Below, in pieces: positions 1 through 9,325 of a stretch of 64,000 bases of DNA; positions within the stretch are counted from its first letter, which is position 1; the number at the start of each line of letters is the position of its first letter. A program made the translations under genes and the position numbers. The notes beneath the pieces are model-generated. The model had not been told where the DNA came from and searched no databases. It saw only the letters and a program-made list of their open reading frames with translations. Source of the DNA: Solitalea longa (GTDB lineage: Bacteria > Bacteroidota > Bacteroidia > Sphingobacteriales > Sphingobacteriaceae); the NCBI RefSeq assembly GCF_002920915.1, contig NZ_PQVF01000009.1, positions 124,001 to 188,000 on the forward strand, given 5' to 3'.

Positions 1-124
1 AGTCATGTAATGTTGAAGTTCCGTTAACCATTACTTTACTTTCGTTAGGTGAAAGCTTTTGTTGTGCATTTACTAAAATTGGTAATGATAATAAGCACAT
101 GCACAAAAGGGTTCTGAAATTCAT
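1..124 (-). CDS. YceI-like secreted protein, N-terminal fragment
   Basis: An open frame starts at the ATG complementary to 122-124 and runs off the left edge of the window, giving 41 residues. It begins with a signal peptide (MNFRTLLCMCLL, then a hydrophobic core, then VNAQQ as likely cleavage region). The mature part opens with SKVMVNGTSTLHD. The GTSTLHD stretch is typical of the first strand of YceI-like lipocalin-fold proteins of Bacteroidota, which are periplasmic and thought to bind isoprenoid-like lipids. The gene is divergent from the metH leader. Only the N-terminus is visible, so the family call is an inference from a short motif. The reading frame and signal peptide are clear. Confidence 0.6.
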   Translation of the reverse strand, partial: MNFRTLLCMCLLSLPILVNAQQKLSPNESKVMVNGTSTLHD

Positions 125-310
125 ACGTCTCATCTTTCTTTGTTATTTGTTACAACACAAAAGACAACAGAATTAAATTTTAAAAACATGATTAAAGTCA
201 TTATGTAAATTTTACACTTAGATATTGCTTAACAAGCTGATTTACAATGTCAAAAAATCAACAATTGAAGTAAAAAACCTCATTTTTCATCCAGATAAAA
301 AAATAAAAAC

Positions 311-341
311 TTGTAATTGACGGAGGAATTATAGATTTTTG
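311..341 (+). promoter_or_regulatory. Promoter of the metH-metF operon
   Basis: TTG at 311-313 lies 18 bases before TAGATTTT at 332-339, which continues TG to 341. This resembles the Bacteroidota -33 (TTTG) and -7 (TAnnTTTG) boxes. Transcription would start near 346, which is exactly the 5' strand of the riboswitch P1 helix, and that coincidence supports the call. The rest of 125-310 is AT-rich spacer towards the divergent YceI-like gene. No other feature was seen there. Confidence 0.6.
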
Positions 342-345
342 TTCC

Positions 346-477
346 GCTTATAAAGAAAGACGGAGGGAATAGACCCGGTGAAGTCTTGGCAACCTGTGCT
401 TACAAGGTGCCAAATTCTATCCCGAATCTTCGGGAGAAGATGAGCAGAGTGGAGTCACCACTTGATATCTGATAAGC
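346..477 (+). promoter_or_regulatory. SAM-I (S-box) riboswitch
   Basis: The leader has the S-box layout. P1 pairs GCTTAT (346-351) with ATAAGC (472-477). The conserved core reads GGAGGGAAT, then GGTGAAGTCTTGGCAACC, where the family has GATGAAACCCGGCAACC. It continues with the AAGGTGCCAAATTC arm, a CCCGAATCTTCGGG hairpin (421-434) and the GATGAGCAGAG stretch. The element senses S-adenosylmethionine and lowers expression of methionine genes. The expression platform is unclear. Between 478 and 595 the only hairpin seen is TCAAAC/GTTTGA (509-514/527-532), and it has no U-tract, so control may act on translation or through another fold. Confidence 0.93.
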
Positions 478-595
478 AAAAAAATTTTCATTACAGCATT
501 TTGAATGATCAAACAAATCTTTGATGGTTTGACTTTGAGAAAGCACAATGTACTGTAAGTCATTAGTTCAACCGATTAACTACTAATACTGCATA

Positions 596-3500
596 ATGGA
601 TATTAGAGAAATATTACTACAACGTATTTTAGTTTTAGATGGAGCCATGGGTACCATGATCCAGCGCTATAAGTTGCAGGAAAACGATTTTAGAGGAGCG
701 CGCTTCAAAGATCATCCGCATGATTTAAAGGGAAACAATGACCTTTTAAGCATCACCCGCCCCGATGTAATTAAGGCCATTCACCGTGAATACCTGGAGG
801 CCGGAGCCGACATTATTGAAACCAACACCTTTAGCGGCACCAGTATTGCCATGGCCGACTATCATTTGGAAGCCCTGGTGTATGAGCTCAATTATGAGTC
901 AGCTAAAATAGCTAAAGAGGTTACCGCTGAATTCAATGCCAAAAACCCCGATAAACCACGGTTTGTAGCTGGCGCCATCGGCCCTACCAATCGTACTGCT
1001 TCTTTATCGCCTGATGTTAATGATCCGGGTTTTCGTGCCATTACTTTCGACCAATTGGTTGAAGCTTATACCGAACAGGTGAAAGGTTTGGTGGATGGTG
1101 GTGCCGATATCTTATTAGTAGAAACCATTTTTGATACGCTGAATGCTAAAGCGGCATTATTTGCGATCGACCAATATTTCGAGCTTAACCATATTAAATT
1201 GCCAATAATGGTGTCGGGTACAATTACCGATGCCAGCGGACGCACCTTATCGGGGCAAACTGCAGAGGCTTTTTTAATTTCCTTATCCAATTTCGATTTA
1301 TTGTCAATTGGCTTCAACTGCGCCTTGGGTGCAAAAGATATGCGCCCGTACCTTGAAGAGATTAGCGAAAAAGCACCATTTTTTGTAGGCGCCTACCCTA
1401 ATGCAGGGTTGCCAAATCAATTCGGAGAATATGATGAAACTCCGTCTCAAATGCTTGACCAGATCCGTGATTTCTTAAAAAGCGGATTTATAAATATTGT
1501 AGGAGGATGTTGCGGAACAACCCCTGATCATATCAGGGCAATTGCTGAGGAAGTTGCAAAATTCGCTCCTCGTCAAAAAGCTGCACCACAGCCTTATTTA
1601 CGCTTAAGCGGACTTGAACCTATTGTTATAACACCTGAAACCAATTTTGTGAATGTTGGTGAGCGTACGAATATTACCGGTTCGCCAAAATTCTCTAAAC
1701 TCATATTGTCCGGTGATTACGAAGCAGCGTTAGCCATTGCCCGCCAACAGGTTGAAGGCGGTGCACAGGTAATTGATGTGAATATGGATGAAGGCATGCT
1801 CGATTCAGAAGCAGCTATGGTTAAATTTTTAAACTTAATTGCTTCCGAACCTGATATTGCCAAACTTCCTATCATGATCGACTCTTCGAAATGGTCGGTT
1901 ATTGAAGCCGGATTGAAATGTTTACAAGGAAAAGGAATTGTAAACTCCATATCATTAAAAGAGGGAGAAGAAAACTTTAAAGAACACGCCCGCAAGATCA
2001 AACGCTACGGAGCTGCCACGGTGGTAATGGCTTTTGATGAAAAAGGTCAGGCTGATTCCTATGCCCGTCGTATTGAAATTTGTGAACGTTCCTATAAAAT
2101 CTTGGTAAACGAAATTGGCTTCCTTCCACAGGACATTATTTTCGACCCTAATATTTTAACGGTAGCAACCGGACTGGAAGAACACAATAATTACGCAGTT
2201 GATTTTATTGAAACCACTCGCTGGATCAAACAAAATCTGCCTTTAGCAAAAGTTAGCGGTGGCGTAAGCAATATTTCGTTTTCTTTCCGTGGAAATAATA
2301 CGGTTCGCGAAGCCATGCATTCGGCCTTTTTATACCATGCAATTAAAGCTGGCTTAGACATGGGCATTGTGAATGCAGGTATGTTGGAGGTTTATGAAGA
2401 AATCCCTAAAGACCTGTTGGAGTTAGTTGAAGATGTTTTACTTAACCGCAGGGATGATGCAACAGAGCGATTGGTAAACTTTGCCGAAACAGTTAAAGCT
2501 AAAGGTAAAACGATTGTTAAAGATGAAGAATGGAGAAAAGATCCTGTTGAAAAACGATTAAGCCATTCACTGGTAAAAGGGATCATTGAATACCTTGATG
2601 AGGACGTTGAAGAAGCCCGCCTAAAATACCCTCGACCATTACAGGTTATTGAAGGCCCATTAATGGACGGTATGAATGTGGTGGGAGATCTTTTTGGTTC
2701 CGGAAAAATGTTTTTGCCACAGGTGGTTAAATCTGCCCGGGTAATGAAAAAAGCTGTTGCTTATCTCCTTCCATTCATTGAAGCGGAGAAAGTTGCGTTA
2801 CAAGAAAGTGGTAATCTGAAGGAACTGGAAGAAAACCAGCGAACCGGTGCCGGTAAAATCTTACTTGCCACCGTTAAAGGAGATGTGCATGATATTGGTA
2901 AAAACATTGTTGGGGTAGTTTTGGCCTGTAACAACTACCAGATCATCGATATGGGCGTAATGGTTTCATGCCAACAGATATTAGATACTGCACGTAAAGA
3001 AAACGTTGACATCATTGGTTTAAGCGGTTTAATTACACCTTCACTTGATGAAATGGTTCACGTGGCAAAAGAAATGAAACGCGAAGGCTTTAACATTCCA
3101 TTGTTGATTGGTGGAGCAACCACTTCGAGGGTGCATACTGCTGTTAAAATTTCACCGAATTATGATGGACCGGTGGTTCATGTGCTCGATGCGTCTCGTT
3201 CGGTTCCTGTGGCCGGAAATTTATTAAATGACGAACAAAAGGAAACGTTCATGACTGGTATAACTAAAGAATATGATCAGTTGCGCGATTTCCATTTAAA
3301 TAAAAAATCAGCGAAAACATTCATCCCAATTGGCGAAGCCCGTGAACGCAAATTGAAATTGAATTGGGAAAACCATCAGCCCTCAAAACCATTGTTTACA
3401 GGTACTAAGGTGTTTGACAATTATGACTTAGGCGAATTGGTTGATTATATCGATTGGACCCCATTTTTTCATACATGGGAATTATATGGAAGTTATCCAA

Positions 3501-4297
3501 AGATCTTTGATGATAAAGTGATTGGTACCGAGGCTAAAAAGTTATATGATGATGCCCGAATTTTGCTCCAACGGATTGTTGATCAAAAATTACTAACAGC
3601 AAGAAGTGTTATAGGCTTTTGGCCGGCAAACAGTGTTGGCGATGATGATATTGAATTATATACGGATGAAAGCCGAACCGAAAAATTAACTACTATTCAC
3701 ACGCTTCGTCAGCAGCTCGAGAAGGCTCAAAATATTCCATATTTCGCCTTGGCAGATTTTATTGCTCCAAAAGAAACCAACGTTAGTGATTACTGGGGTG
3801 GCTTTGCCGTTACCACAGGCATCGGTTTGGATAAATTGGTCGCAGAATTTGAGGCTCAGCACGATGATTATAACAGCATTATGGCCAAGGCCCTTGCTGA
3901 CCGTTTGGCGGAGGCCTTTGCCGAACGCATGCATGAATGCGTTCGCAGAGAATATTGGGGCTATGCTTCCGAAGAGCGTTTCAGCAACGAGGAATTAATT
4001 GAAGAAAGATACAAGGGTATTCGTCCGGCACCAGGTTATCCTGCCTGCCCTGATCATACCGAAAAAACAACCTTATTCAATATTTTAAATGCAGAAGACT
4101 CTACCGGAATTGTTTTAACCGAAAGTTTGGCAATGTTCCCTACTGCGGCTGTTAGCGGATTTTATTTTTCTCACCCTGAGTCTAAATATTTCGGATTAGG
4201 AAAGATTCAGAAGGACCAAGTAGAAGATTATGCTGTACGCAAGCAAATGAGTGTTGAAGAAATAGAAAGGTGGATGGCGCCCAATTTGGCTTATTAA
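596..4297 (+). CDS. metH: Cobalamin-dependent methionine synthase
   Basis: A full-length 1,233-residue MetH. It transfers the methyl group of 5-methyltetrahydrofolate to homocysteine through methylcobalamin. The modules are in the standard order: homocysteine/zinc barrel (about 1-330) with zinc ligands Cys242 (FNCALG) and Cys305-Cys306 (GGCCGTTP); the folate (pterin-binding) barrel (about 345-610, [11 protein letters not shown]); the B12 cap and Rossmann domain (about 650-900) with the cobalt-binding DVHDIG box at Asp763-His765-Gly768; and the C-terminal reactivation domain (about 920-1,233, with [12 protein letters not shown], which binds AdoMet). Nothing is missing. The start is the first ATG after the riboswitch and gives the usual LVLDGAMGT opening. 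Only 109 bases separate it from metF, which makes the substrate, so both genes are probably under the S-box. Confidence 0.98.
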   Translation: MDIREILLQRILVLDGAMGTMIQRYKLQENDFRGARFKDHPHDLKGNNDLLSITRPDVIKAIHREYLEAGADIIETNTFSGTSIAMADYHLEALVYELNYESAKIAKEVTAEFNAKNPDKPRFVAGAIGPTNRTASLSPDVNDPGFRAITFDQLVEAYTEQVKGLVDGGADILLVETIFDTLNAKAALFAIDQYFELNHIKLPIMVSGTITDASGRTLSGQTAEAFLISLSNFDLLSIGFNCALGAKDMRPYLEEISEKAPFFVGAYPNAGLPNQFGEYDETPSQMLDQIRDFLKSGFINIVGGCCGTTPDHIRAIAEEVAKFAPRQKAAPQPYLRLSGLEPIVITPETNFVNVGERTNITGSPKFSKLILSGDYEAALAIARQQVEGGAQVIDVNMDEGMLDSEAAMVKFLNLIASEPDIAKLPIMIDSSKWSVIEAGLKCLQGKGIVNSISLKEGEENFKEHARKIKRYGAATVVMAFDEKGQADSYARRIEICERSYKILVNEIGFLPQDIIFDPNILTVATGLEEHNNYAVDFIETTRWIKQNLPLAKVSGGVSNISFSFRGNNTVREAMHSAFLYHAIKAGLDMGIVNAGMLEVYEEIPKDLLELVEDVLLNRRDDATERLVNFAETVKAKGKTIVKDEEWRKDPVEKRLSHSLVKGIIEYLDEDVEEARLKYPRPLQVIEGPLMDGMNVVGDLFGSGKMFLPQVVKSARVMKKAVAYLLPFIEAEKVALQESGNLKELEENQRTGAGKILLATVKGDVHDIGKNIVGVVLACNNYQIIDMGVMVSCQQILDTARKENVDIIGLSGLITPSLDEMVHVAKEMKREGFNIPLLIGGATTSRVHTAVKISPNYDGPVVHVLDASRSVPVAGNLLNDEQKETFMTGITKEYDQLRDFHLNKKSAKTFIPIGEARERKLKLNWENHQPSKPLFTGTKVFDNYDLGELVDYIDWTPFFHTWELYGSYPKIFDDKVIGTEAKKLYDDARILLQRIVDQKLLTARSVIGFWPANSVGDDDIELYTDESRTEKLTTIHTLRQQLEKAQNIPYFALADFIAPKETNVSDYWGGFAVTTGIGLDKLVAEFEAQHDDYNSIMAKALADRLAEAFAERMHECVRREYWGYASEERFSNEELIEERYKGIRPAPGYPACPDHTEKTTLFNILNAEDSTGIVLTESLAMFPTAAVSGFYFSHPESKYFGLGKIQKDQVEDYAVRKQMSVEEIERWMAPNLAY

Positions 4298-4368
4298 AAA
4301 TTAATGGAGGATTTCTAATAGCGTGGTACGAGATCTTCTTATTCAAAAAATATCAATTAACGCTAAAA

Positions 4369-4403
4369 CTTGAAACTCGTAACCCGAAATTCGTAACTAA
4401 AGA
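4369..4403 (+). repeat. Heptad-phased intergenic tract between metH and metF
   Basis: Five consecutive 7-base words with a shared pattern: cttgaaa, ctcgtaa, cccgaaa, ttcgtaa, ctaaaga. The tract ends three bases before the metF ATG and therefore lies in the putative metF translation-initiation region. It belongs to the set of 7- or 8-base-period tracts described at 9,166, 19,652 and 26,411. Its function is unknown. Confidence 0.5.
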
Positions 4404-4406
4404 AAT

Positions 4407-5360
4407 ATGAAGATAACTGAGCATCTCAATAACGCTAAAAAACCTCTCTTTTCGTTCGAACTGCTACCACCTATGAAAGGTCAGAACATTGACCAGATTT
4501 TTGAGGCAATTGAACCGTTAATGGAATTTGAACCTCCGTTTATTGACGTTACTTATCACCGGGAAGACTTTATTTATAAGAAACAGGCGAACGGCTTACT
4601 GGAAAAGGTTTCTACCCGCAAGCGCCCCGGAACGGTGAGTATTTGTGCCGCTATTCAATTTAAATATAAGGTTGATGCGGTTCCGCATTTGATTTGTGGT
4701 GGATTTACGAAAGAGGATACCGAGAATGCTCTTATCGAACTTAAGTTTTTGGGGATAGACAACGTATTGGTTCTACGGGGTGATGCTCGTAAAGAAGATG
4801 GCGGTTTTATACCGGAGGAAAAAGGACATGCCTATGCGTCGGATCTTTTACAACAGGTGGTAAATATGAATAAAGGCCGTTACTTACATGATGAATATAC
4901 AGGAGCTAACGGAACAAATTTTTGTATAGGAATAGCCGGTTATCCCGAAAAGCATTTTGAGGCACCAAACCTGAAAACCGATCTTCGTTATTTAAAAATG
5001 AAGGTAGATATGGGCGCAGAATACATTGTTACGCAAATGTTTTATGATAACGAAAAATACGCTTCATTTATAAAGCTGTGCAAAGACAACGGTATCAACG
5101 TTCCAATTATTCCTGGATTAAAACCCTTAACTACCAAAAAACAACTAACGCTTTTACCTAAGGTATTTAACATCGACATTCCGGAAGAACTTGCTGATGC
5201 GGTTGCTGATTGTAAAACCGATAAAGAAGTTAAAGAAGTTGGAATTGATTGGTGCATTCAGCAGTCTAAAGGTTTAATTGAGCTGGGAGCTCCTTGCCTG
5301 CATTATTATACAATGGGGAAATCGGATACAATAAAACGAATTGCCACTGCAGTGTTCTAA
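4407..5360 (+). CDS. metF: Methylenetetrahydrofolate reductase
   Basis: The 317-residue MetF reduces 5,10-methylene-THF to 5-methyl-THF, the methyl donor for MetH next door. It is a single flavin-dependent TIM barrel. The opening FSFELLPPMKG carries the catalytic glutamate of the family, VLRGDARK is the conserved RGD-type strand, and GADYIVTQM-like GAEYIVTQMFYDN and the C-terminal CLHYYTMGKSD are family signatures. The length matches bacterial MetF (about 300 residues). It follows metH on the same strand with no terminator between them, so it should share the SAM riboswitch. A strong terminator lies at 5,538. Confidence 0.97.
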   Translation: MKITEHLNNAKKPLFSFELLPPMKGQNIDQIFEAIEPLMEFEPPFIDVTYHREDFIYKKQANGLLEKVSTRKRPGTVSICAAIQFKYKVDAVPHLICGGFTKEDTENALIELKFLGIDNVLVLRGDARKEDGGFIPEEKGHAYASDLLQQVVNMNKGRYLHDEYTGANGTNFCIGIAGYPEKHFEAPNLKTDLRYLKMKVDMGAEYIVTQMFYDNEKYASFIKLCKDNGINVPIIPGLKPLTTKKQLTLLPKVFNIDIPEELADAVADCKTDKEVKEVGIDWCIQQSKGLIELGAPCLHYYTMGKSDTIKRIATAVF

Positions 5361-5537
5361 TAATCAGCTAAGATTAAAATTCAATTTTTGCAACTATATT
5401 TAAATTTTATTAGTTTTTTTTCAAAATAAATTTATTAAATTATAATTATTATTAGTAATATTGAAGAAGATTGAGAAAGTTACTAAATAAGTCTCTTTCT
5501 TCATATACAACCTATATCATCCATTAACTTGGAGATG

Positions 5538-5566
5538 ACCGGCAAGCGAAAGCTCGCCGGTTTTTT
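5538..5566 (+). terminator. Intrinsic terminator downstream of metF
   Basis: ACCGGC, an A/C mismatch and AGC pair with GCT and GCCGGT around a GAAA tetraloop (5,538-5,561), followed by six T residues. The hairpin works only in the plus direction. It lies 178 bases after the metF stop, so the transcript has a long AT-rich 3' region. A separate short RNA ending here cannot be excluded. Confidence 0.85.
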
Positions 5567-5580
5567 ATTTAAAGCAAGGG

Positions 5581-6531
5581 CTATATCTCTTCTTCAATAT
5601 GAAACCGTGGACGTGCTTTAGTTTCTAAATAGATCTTTCCGAGGTATTCACCAATAATTCCCAGCGCCAGTAATTGTACTCCTCCCAAAAAATACACGGG
5701 TAGCGTAATCGACGCCCAGCCGGGAACTGCACGACCCGAAGTCCATACAAATAATACCCATAAACTGATAATAAACGAACAGAAGAATATAGCAAACCCA
5801 ATATAAGTGATCATTTTTAGCGGAAAATTAGAAAACGAGGTAATTCCATTGACCGCCAAATGAAGCATTTGTTTAAATGAGTACTTGGTTTGATCCGCTA
5901 TCCGTGCCTTACGTTTGTAATACACTTTTGAAGACTTAAACCCCATCTGCGGAAACAAGCCTCTTAAAAACAGATTCACCTCTTTATATTTTTGCAATTC
6001 AACCAACACCCGGTTCGAAAGCAGTCGGAAATCAGCGTGATTATAAATTAGGTCCACCCCCATTCGTTTCATTAATTTATAAAACAACTGGGCTGTTCCA
6101 CGTTTCATGGCCTTATCCGTTTCACGACTGCCACGCACACCATAAACTATTTGCGAACCAGAAGTGTAATTGGCGATCATTTCCTCTGTAACCGAAATAT
6201 CGTCCTGCAAATCGGCATCAAGTGAAATACAACAATCCACCTGGTTGGTTACATAGGTTAGGCCTGCAATAAGAGCATGCTGATGACCAACATTATGGCT
6301 TAACTTAATCGCCTTTATAAAATGATTGGAAGATGATTGGAGAATCTGCCAGGTCTCATCCTTACTTCCATCATCAACCAACAAAGCAAAACTGTTGGCG
6401 GCTATTACTTCCCGTTCAACATAATCATTTAAGAGCCTGAGCAACTGTTCAATAGTAATCTTTAACATTGCTCCTTCATTGTAGCAAGGAATAACCAATG
6501 CAAGCTTAGGCAACTTAGAATTCTTATTCAT
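5581..6531 (-). CDS. GT2 family polyprenyl-phosphate sugar transferase (DPM1/GtrB/ArnC-like)
   Basis: A 316-residue membrane-anchored glycosyltransferase. The GT-A domain (about 1-230) opens with LALVIPCYNEG, has DDGSKDET near residue 52 and the metal-binding DADLQDD near residue 109. Two C-terminal membrane helices follow (about 237-262 and 272-297), then the EYLGKIYLETKARPRF signature of the DPM1/GtrB group. Such enzymes move a sugar from a nucleotide donor to undecaprenyl phosphate on the inner leaflet. The neighbour at 6,639 is divergently oriented and encodes a GT39/ArnT-like enzyme that uses polyprenyl-phosphate sugars as donors, so the two probably act in sequence on an envelope lipid or glycan. 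The sugar and the acceptor cannot be read from sequence. Confidence 0.9.
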   Translation of the reverse strand: MNKNSKLPKLALVIPCYNEGAMLKITIEQLLRLLNDYVEREVIAANSFALLVDDGSKDETWQILQSSSNHFIKAIKLSHNVGHQHALIAGLTYVTNQVDCCISLDADLQDDISVTEEMIANYTSGSQIVYGVRGSRETDKAMKRGTAQLFYKLMKRMGVDLIYNHADFRLLSNRVLVELQKYKEVNLFLRGLFPQMGFKSSKVYYKRKARIADQTKYSFKQMLHLAVNGITSFSNFPLKMITYIGFAIFFCSFIISLWVLFVWTSGRAVPGWASITLPVYFLGGVQLLALGIIGEYLGKIYLETKARPRFHIEEEI

Positions 6532-6614
6532 GCACCAATTTTTGTTTAAATCACTAAAGATAAACTCAATTTATATAATTAATAGGCTCTGAAATTATTC
6601 CAAAGTGTATTTTA

Positions 6615-6622
6615 TACTTTTG
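6615..6622 (+). promoter_or_regulatory. -7 promoter box of the GT39 gene
   Basis: TACTTTTG is a perfect match to the Bacteroidota TAnnTTTG box, 16 bases before the ATG at 6,639. No clear TTTG box is present 19-21 bases upstream, so the assignment rests on the -7 box and its position. Confidence 0.45.
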
Positions 6623-6638
6623 CTGCCAAACTTTAAAA

Positions 6639-8234
6639 ATGGATCAGCAAATCACTAATCGTACCTATATATTTCTTTTCAGTATATGCAGCATCGTTTA
6701 CCTTTTGGGTTTATTTATCCCATTAATGGATTCTGGCGCAAGCGAATATGCTGATATTGCTATGCGAATATATCAGCACAACAGTTTTCTTGAAATTGGC
6801 AGCGATTTAAATAAGTCTCCTTTAGCATTTTGGCTGGCAGGAATTTCTTTTAAAATATTTGGATTGCATGATTGGGCTTACCGAATTCCTGCTGTTTTAT
6901 TTACCGCTCTGGCAACTTATTCAACGTTAGGTTTGGGTCGTACGCTTTACAATAAAGAAGTTGGAAAAATGGCGGCATTAATTTTTGTTAGCAGCCAGGC
7001 CATTATCTCTACTAATCATGATGTTAAAAACGAAGTAGTTCTAACCGGGCTTATAATTTTCGGTTTATGGCAGCTTGTAAAGTTTATAAAAACTAACCAA
7101 CTTATCAATGTTGTACTAGGGTCATTTGCTATAGCTTTAGGACTGGCAAGTGGCGGAGTGATTGCCGTTATTGTAGTTGTAAGCGCCATTTTTTGTCATT
7201 TAATTTATTCACGAAACTGGAAAGTGCTTTACAATTGGAAATGGTTGGCAGGCGTAGCAACATTTCTGATTGCGTTGTCTCCATTGGTATTCTATCAATT
7301 CATTGAATTGAAGTTATCCCCAAACAACGTTGAAAACACTCAACCTGGAGAAACGAAGGTACCCTCATTCTTTTATTACACCTTACTTTGGACATTCCTT
7401 CCCTGGAGCTTACTGGTTTATGCTTCCGTATTTTCGAGGATTAAAACCATTTGGGAAAGTAAATTTAAACCAAAAGCCGGAACTGAGTTTTTAACCTTGG
7501 GAGGCATTTTGATAGGAATTCTTATTCTGATGGCCTGTAAGCAAGCGCATTTCTTAACTGCTTTATTTCCTTTATTTTCTATACTACTCGCATCTTACCT
7601 TCTTAATTTAGTACAAACTAAAAACGGGAAAACCCTGTCTATTCTTGAGAAAACCCAACTTCTTATCATAGGAATTCTGTTCTTACTGAGCGTTTTTATA
7701 AATATCTGGCTCTTCCCTATCGAAAACAGCACAATAAATGCAGTCGCGATTGTTTCTTTATCGGTTTTATTCTTTATTATTTTCAGAGGAAGCAAGCAGG
7801 GTTATTTATATCGAATACTGGTGCCATCTGTTTTTGCCATTTTGGCTTTCAATTTTTTATTGAATTCAAATTTCTACCCCCACCTGTTAAAATACCAGGC
7901 TGGAAATGAGATGGCCCGTATAGCTAAAGAAAATAACATACCTGCTAACCAAACCTATATTTACGGCCAGCCTTCCTATTCGTTTAACTTTTATTCAAAA
8001 ACTACCATTCCAGTAGTAGATCTTGAGCAGATTAAAGCGAAAAACAGTAAAAATGAAAAGTTCTACCTTTACATTTCTGACCAAAATATGGAAGAAATTA
8101 AACCGCTTAAGCTAAGCATCAAACGTAAGTTGGAAACCCCACAATATTCTGTTTCGACATTGGAATTGAATTTTCTGAATCCTTCAACCCGAGCTAAAGC
8201 ACTTAAAAAAGAATATCTGCTCGAAATCAACTAA
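6639..8234 (+). CDS. GT39/ArnT-like integral membrane glycosyltransferase
   Basis: A 531-residue GT-C enzyme with about 11-12 hydrophobic helices and a soluble C-terminal tail (about 430-531). After the first helix comes the periplasmic catalytic loop, MDSGASEYADIAMRI then LNKSPLAFWL, which corresponds to the DEARYAEIA...KPPLLYWL region of ArnT/PMT-type enzymes. The acidic pair is here D and E. The family transfers a sugar from polyprenyl phosphate to lipid A, protein or another lipid on the outer face of the inner membrane. The divergent GT2 gene is a plausible maker of the donor. rsgA starts 10 bases after the stop and is probably cotranscribed. The acceptor is unknown, and ArnT itself should not be assumed because the remaining arn genes are absent. 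Confidence 0.85.
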   Translation: MDQQITNRTYIFLFSICSIVYLLGLFIPLMDSGASEYADIAMRIYQHNSFLEIGSDLNKSPLAFWLAGISFKIFGLHDWAYRIPAVLFTALATYSTLGLGRTLYNKEVGKMAALIFVSSQAIISTNHDVKNEVVLTGLIIFGLWQLVKFIKTNQLINVVLGSFAIALGLASGGVIAVIVVVSAIFCHLIYSRNWKVLYNWKWLAGVATFLIALSPLVFYQFIELKLSPNNVENTQPGETKVPSFFYYTLLWTFLPWSLLVYASVFSRIKTIWESKFKPKAGTEFLTLGGILIGILILMACKQAHFLTALFPLFSILLASYLLNLVQTKNGKTLSILEKTQLLIIGILFLLSVFINIWLFPIENSTINAVAIVSLSVLFFIIFRGSKQGYLYRILVPSVFAILAFNFLLNSNFYPHLLKYQAGNEMARIAKENNIPANQTYIYGQPSYSFNFYSKTTIPVVDLEQIKAKNSKNEKFYLYISDQNMEEIKPLKLSIKRKLETPQYSVSTLELNFLNPSTRAKALKKEYLLEIN

Positions 8235-8244
8235 ATTTGCTGAC

Positions 8245-9165
8245 TTGAAAGGAAAAGTAATTAAATCAACCGGTAGCTGGTACAATGTATTAGGCGAGGA
8301 TGGCAACAGCTACGATTGCCGTATTAAGGGTAAATTCAGGATTCAAGGTATCAAAAGCACCAACCCCGTCGCTGTTGGCGATGTTGTTGATTTTGAAATG
8401 GAAGCGGGAGAGCCAACTGCTGTTATTACTTACCTTCACGACCGCGAAAATTATATCATCCGGAAATCGGTAAATCTTTCCAAACAAACGCAAGTAATAG
8501 CAGCTAACATGGATCAGGCCATTTTAGTTGTAACACTGGCCTCACCGCGTACATCGCTTGGCTTTATTGACCGCTTTTTGGTAACTGCTGAAGCTTACCA
8601 TATTCCTACTATTCTGGTTTTTAATAAATATGATATTTATGATGAGGCGGATAAGGAGTTTTTGGAACAAGTGGAAGCGATTTATAAGAATATAGGTTAT
8701 CCTTGCTATGAGATCTCGGCTTTAAATGGATATCATATTGAGCAGATAAAAGATCTGATCAAAGACAAAACCACACTTTTCTCGGGGCACTCGGGCGTTG
8801 GAAAATCATCTTTGATCAATGCTATTTTCCCCAATAAACAATTGAAAACGGCAGCTATCTCAGAAGCGCACCAAAAGGGCATGCATACCACCACTTTTGC
8901 CGAAATGTTCCAGCTTCCCTTTGGCGGTTTTGTGATCGACACACCCGGAATACGTGAGTTAGGTGTGGTTGATATTGAACCGGAAGAACTTTCTGGATAT
9001 TTCCCGGAAATGCGCGAATTTATCCAACAATGTAAGTTCAACAATTGCACTCATGTTCACGAACCAGGCTGTGCGGTTTTAAAAGCAGTTGATGAGGATA
9101 TCATCGCCCCTTCCCGCTACGACAGCTATGTAAGTATCTTCCACAATTTCGATTCAAGAGCGTAA
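8245..9165 (+). CDS. rsgA: Ribosome small-subunit-dependent GTPase A
   Basis: The 306-residue RsgA (YjeQ) is a late 30S-subunit assembly factor. It has an N-terminal OB fold (about 1-75), then a circularly permuted GTPase with the motifs in the order G4 (NKYD), G1 (GHSGVGKSS) and G3 (DTPGIRE). A C-terminal zinc knuckle follows, with the CKFNNCTHVHEPGC pattern. All parts are intact. The only start that gives the usual KGKVIKSTGSWY opening is TTG at 8,245, ten bases after the preceding stop. The next ATG lies far inside the protein. Confidence 0.97.
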   Translation: MKGKVIKSTGSWYNVLGEDGNSYDCRIKGKFRIQGIKSTNPVAVGDVVDFEMEAGEPTAVITYLHDRENYIIRKSVNLSKQTQVIAANMDQAILVVTLASPRTSLGFIDRFLVTAEAYHIPTILVFNKYDIYDEADKEFLEQVEAIYKNIGYPCYEISALNGYHIEQIKDLIKDKTTLFSGHSGVGKSSLINAIFPNKQLKTAAISEAHQKGMHTTTFAEMFQLPFGGFVIDTPGIRELGVVDIEPEELSGYFPEMREFIQQCKFNNCTHVHEPGCAVLKAVDEDIIAPSRYDSYVSIFHNFDSRA

Positions 9166-9281
9166 TCAGTCTCCAGTACTCAGGCAGTCACCACTTACCA
9201 GTAGGCAGTCAGCAGTATTGCTATGGACTATGGAATATCGTCTATGGACTGTGGACTGAAACTAAAAAACTGTAGACTAAA
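9166..9281 (+). repeat. Heptad-phased intergenic tract (CAGT and TATGGAC words)
   Basis: Directly after the rsgA stop, 16 consecutive 7-base words can be laid out without a frame change. The first half is CAGT/GCA-rich (tcagtct, ccagtac, tcaggca, gtcacca, cttacca, gtaggca, gtcagca, gtattgc). The second half is built on tatggac (tatggac, tatggaa, tatcgtc, tatggac, tgtggac, tgaaact, aaaaaac, tgtagac). There is no open frame of note and no terminator-like U-tract. Function unknown; see findings. Confidence 0.75.
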
Positions 9282-9325
9282 ATATTTTTTATATATTCGC
9301 ATAAAGTAAATAGTCTATAATCTCT

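Noticed and set aside
6639-8234. ArnT, the aminoarabinose transferase
   Set aside because: The fold agrees but the remaining arn genes are absent and the acceptor is unknown, so the specific symbol is not justified.
9166-9281. CRISPR array
   Set aside because: The repeated units are only 7 bases and degenerate, with no spacers and no cas genes in the window.
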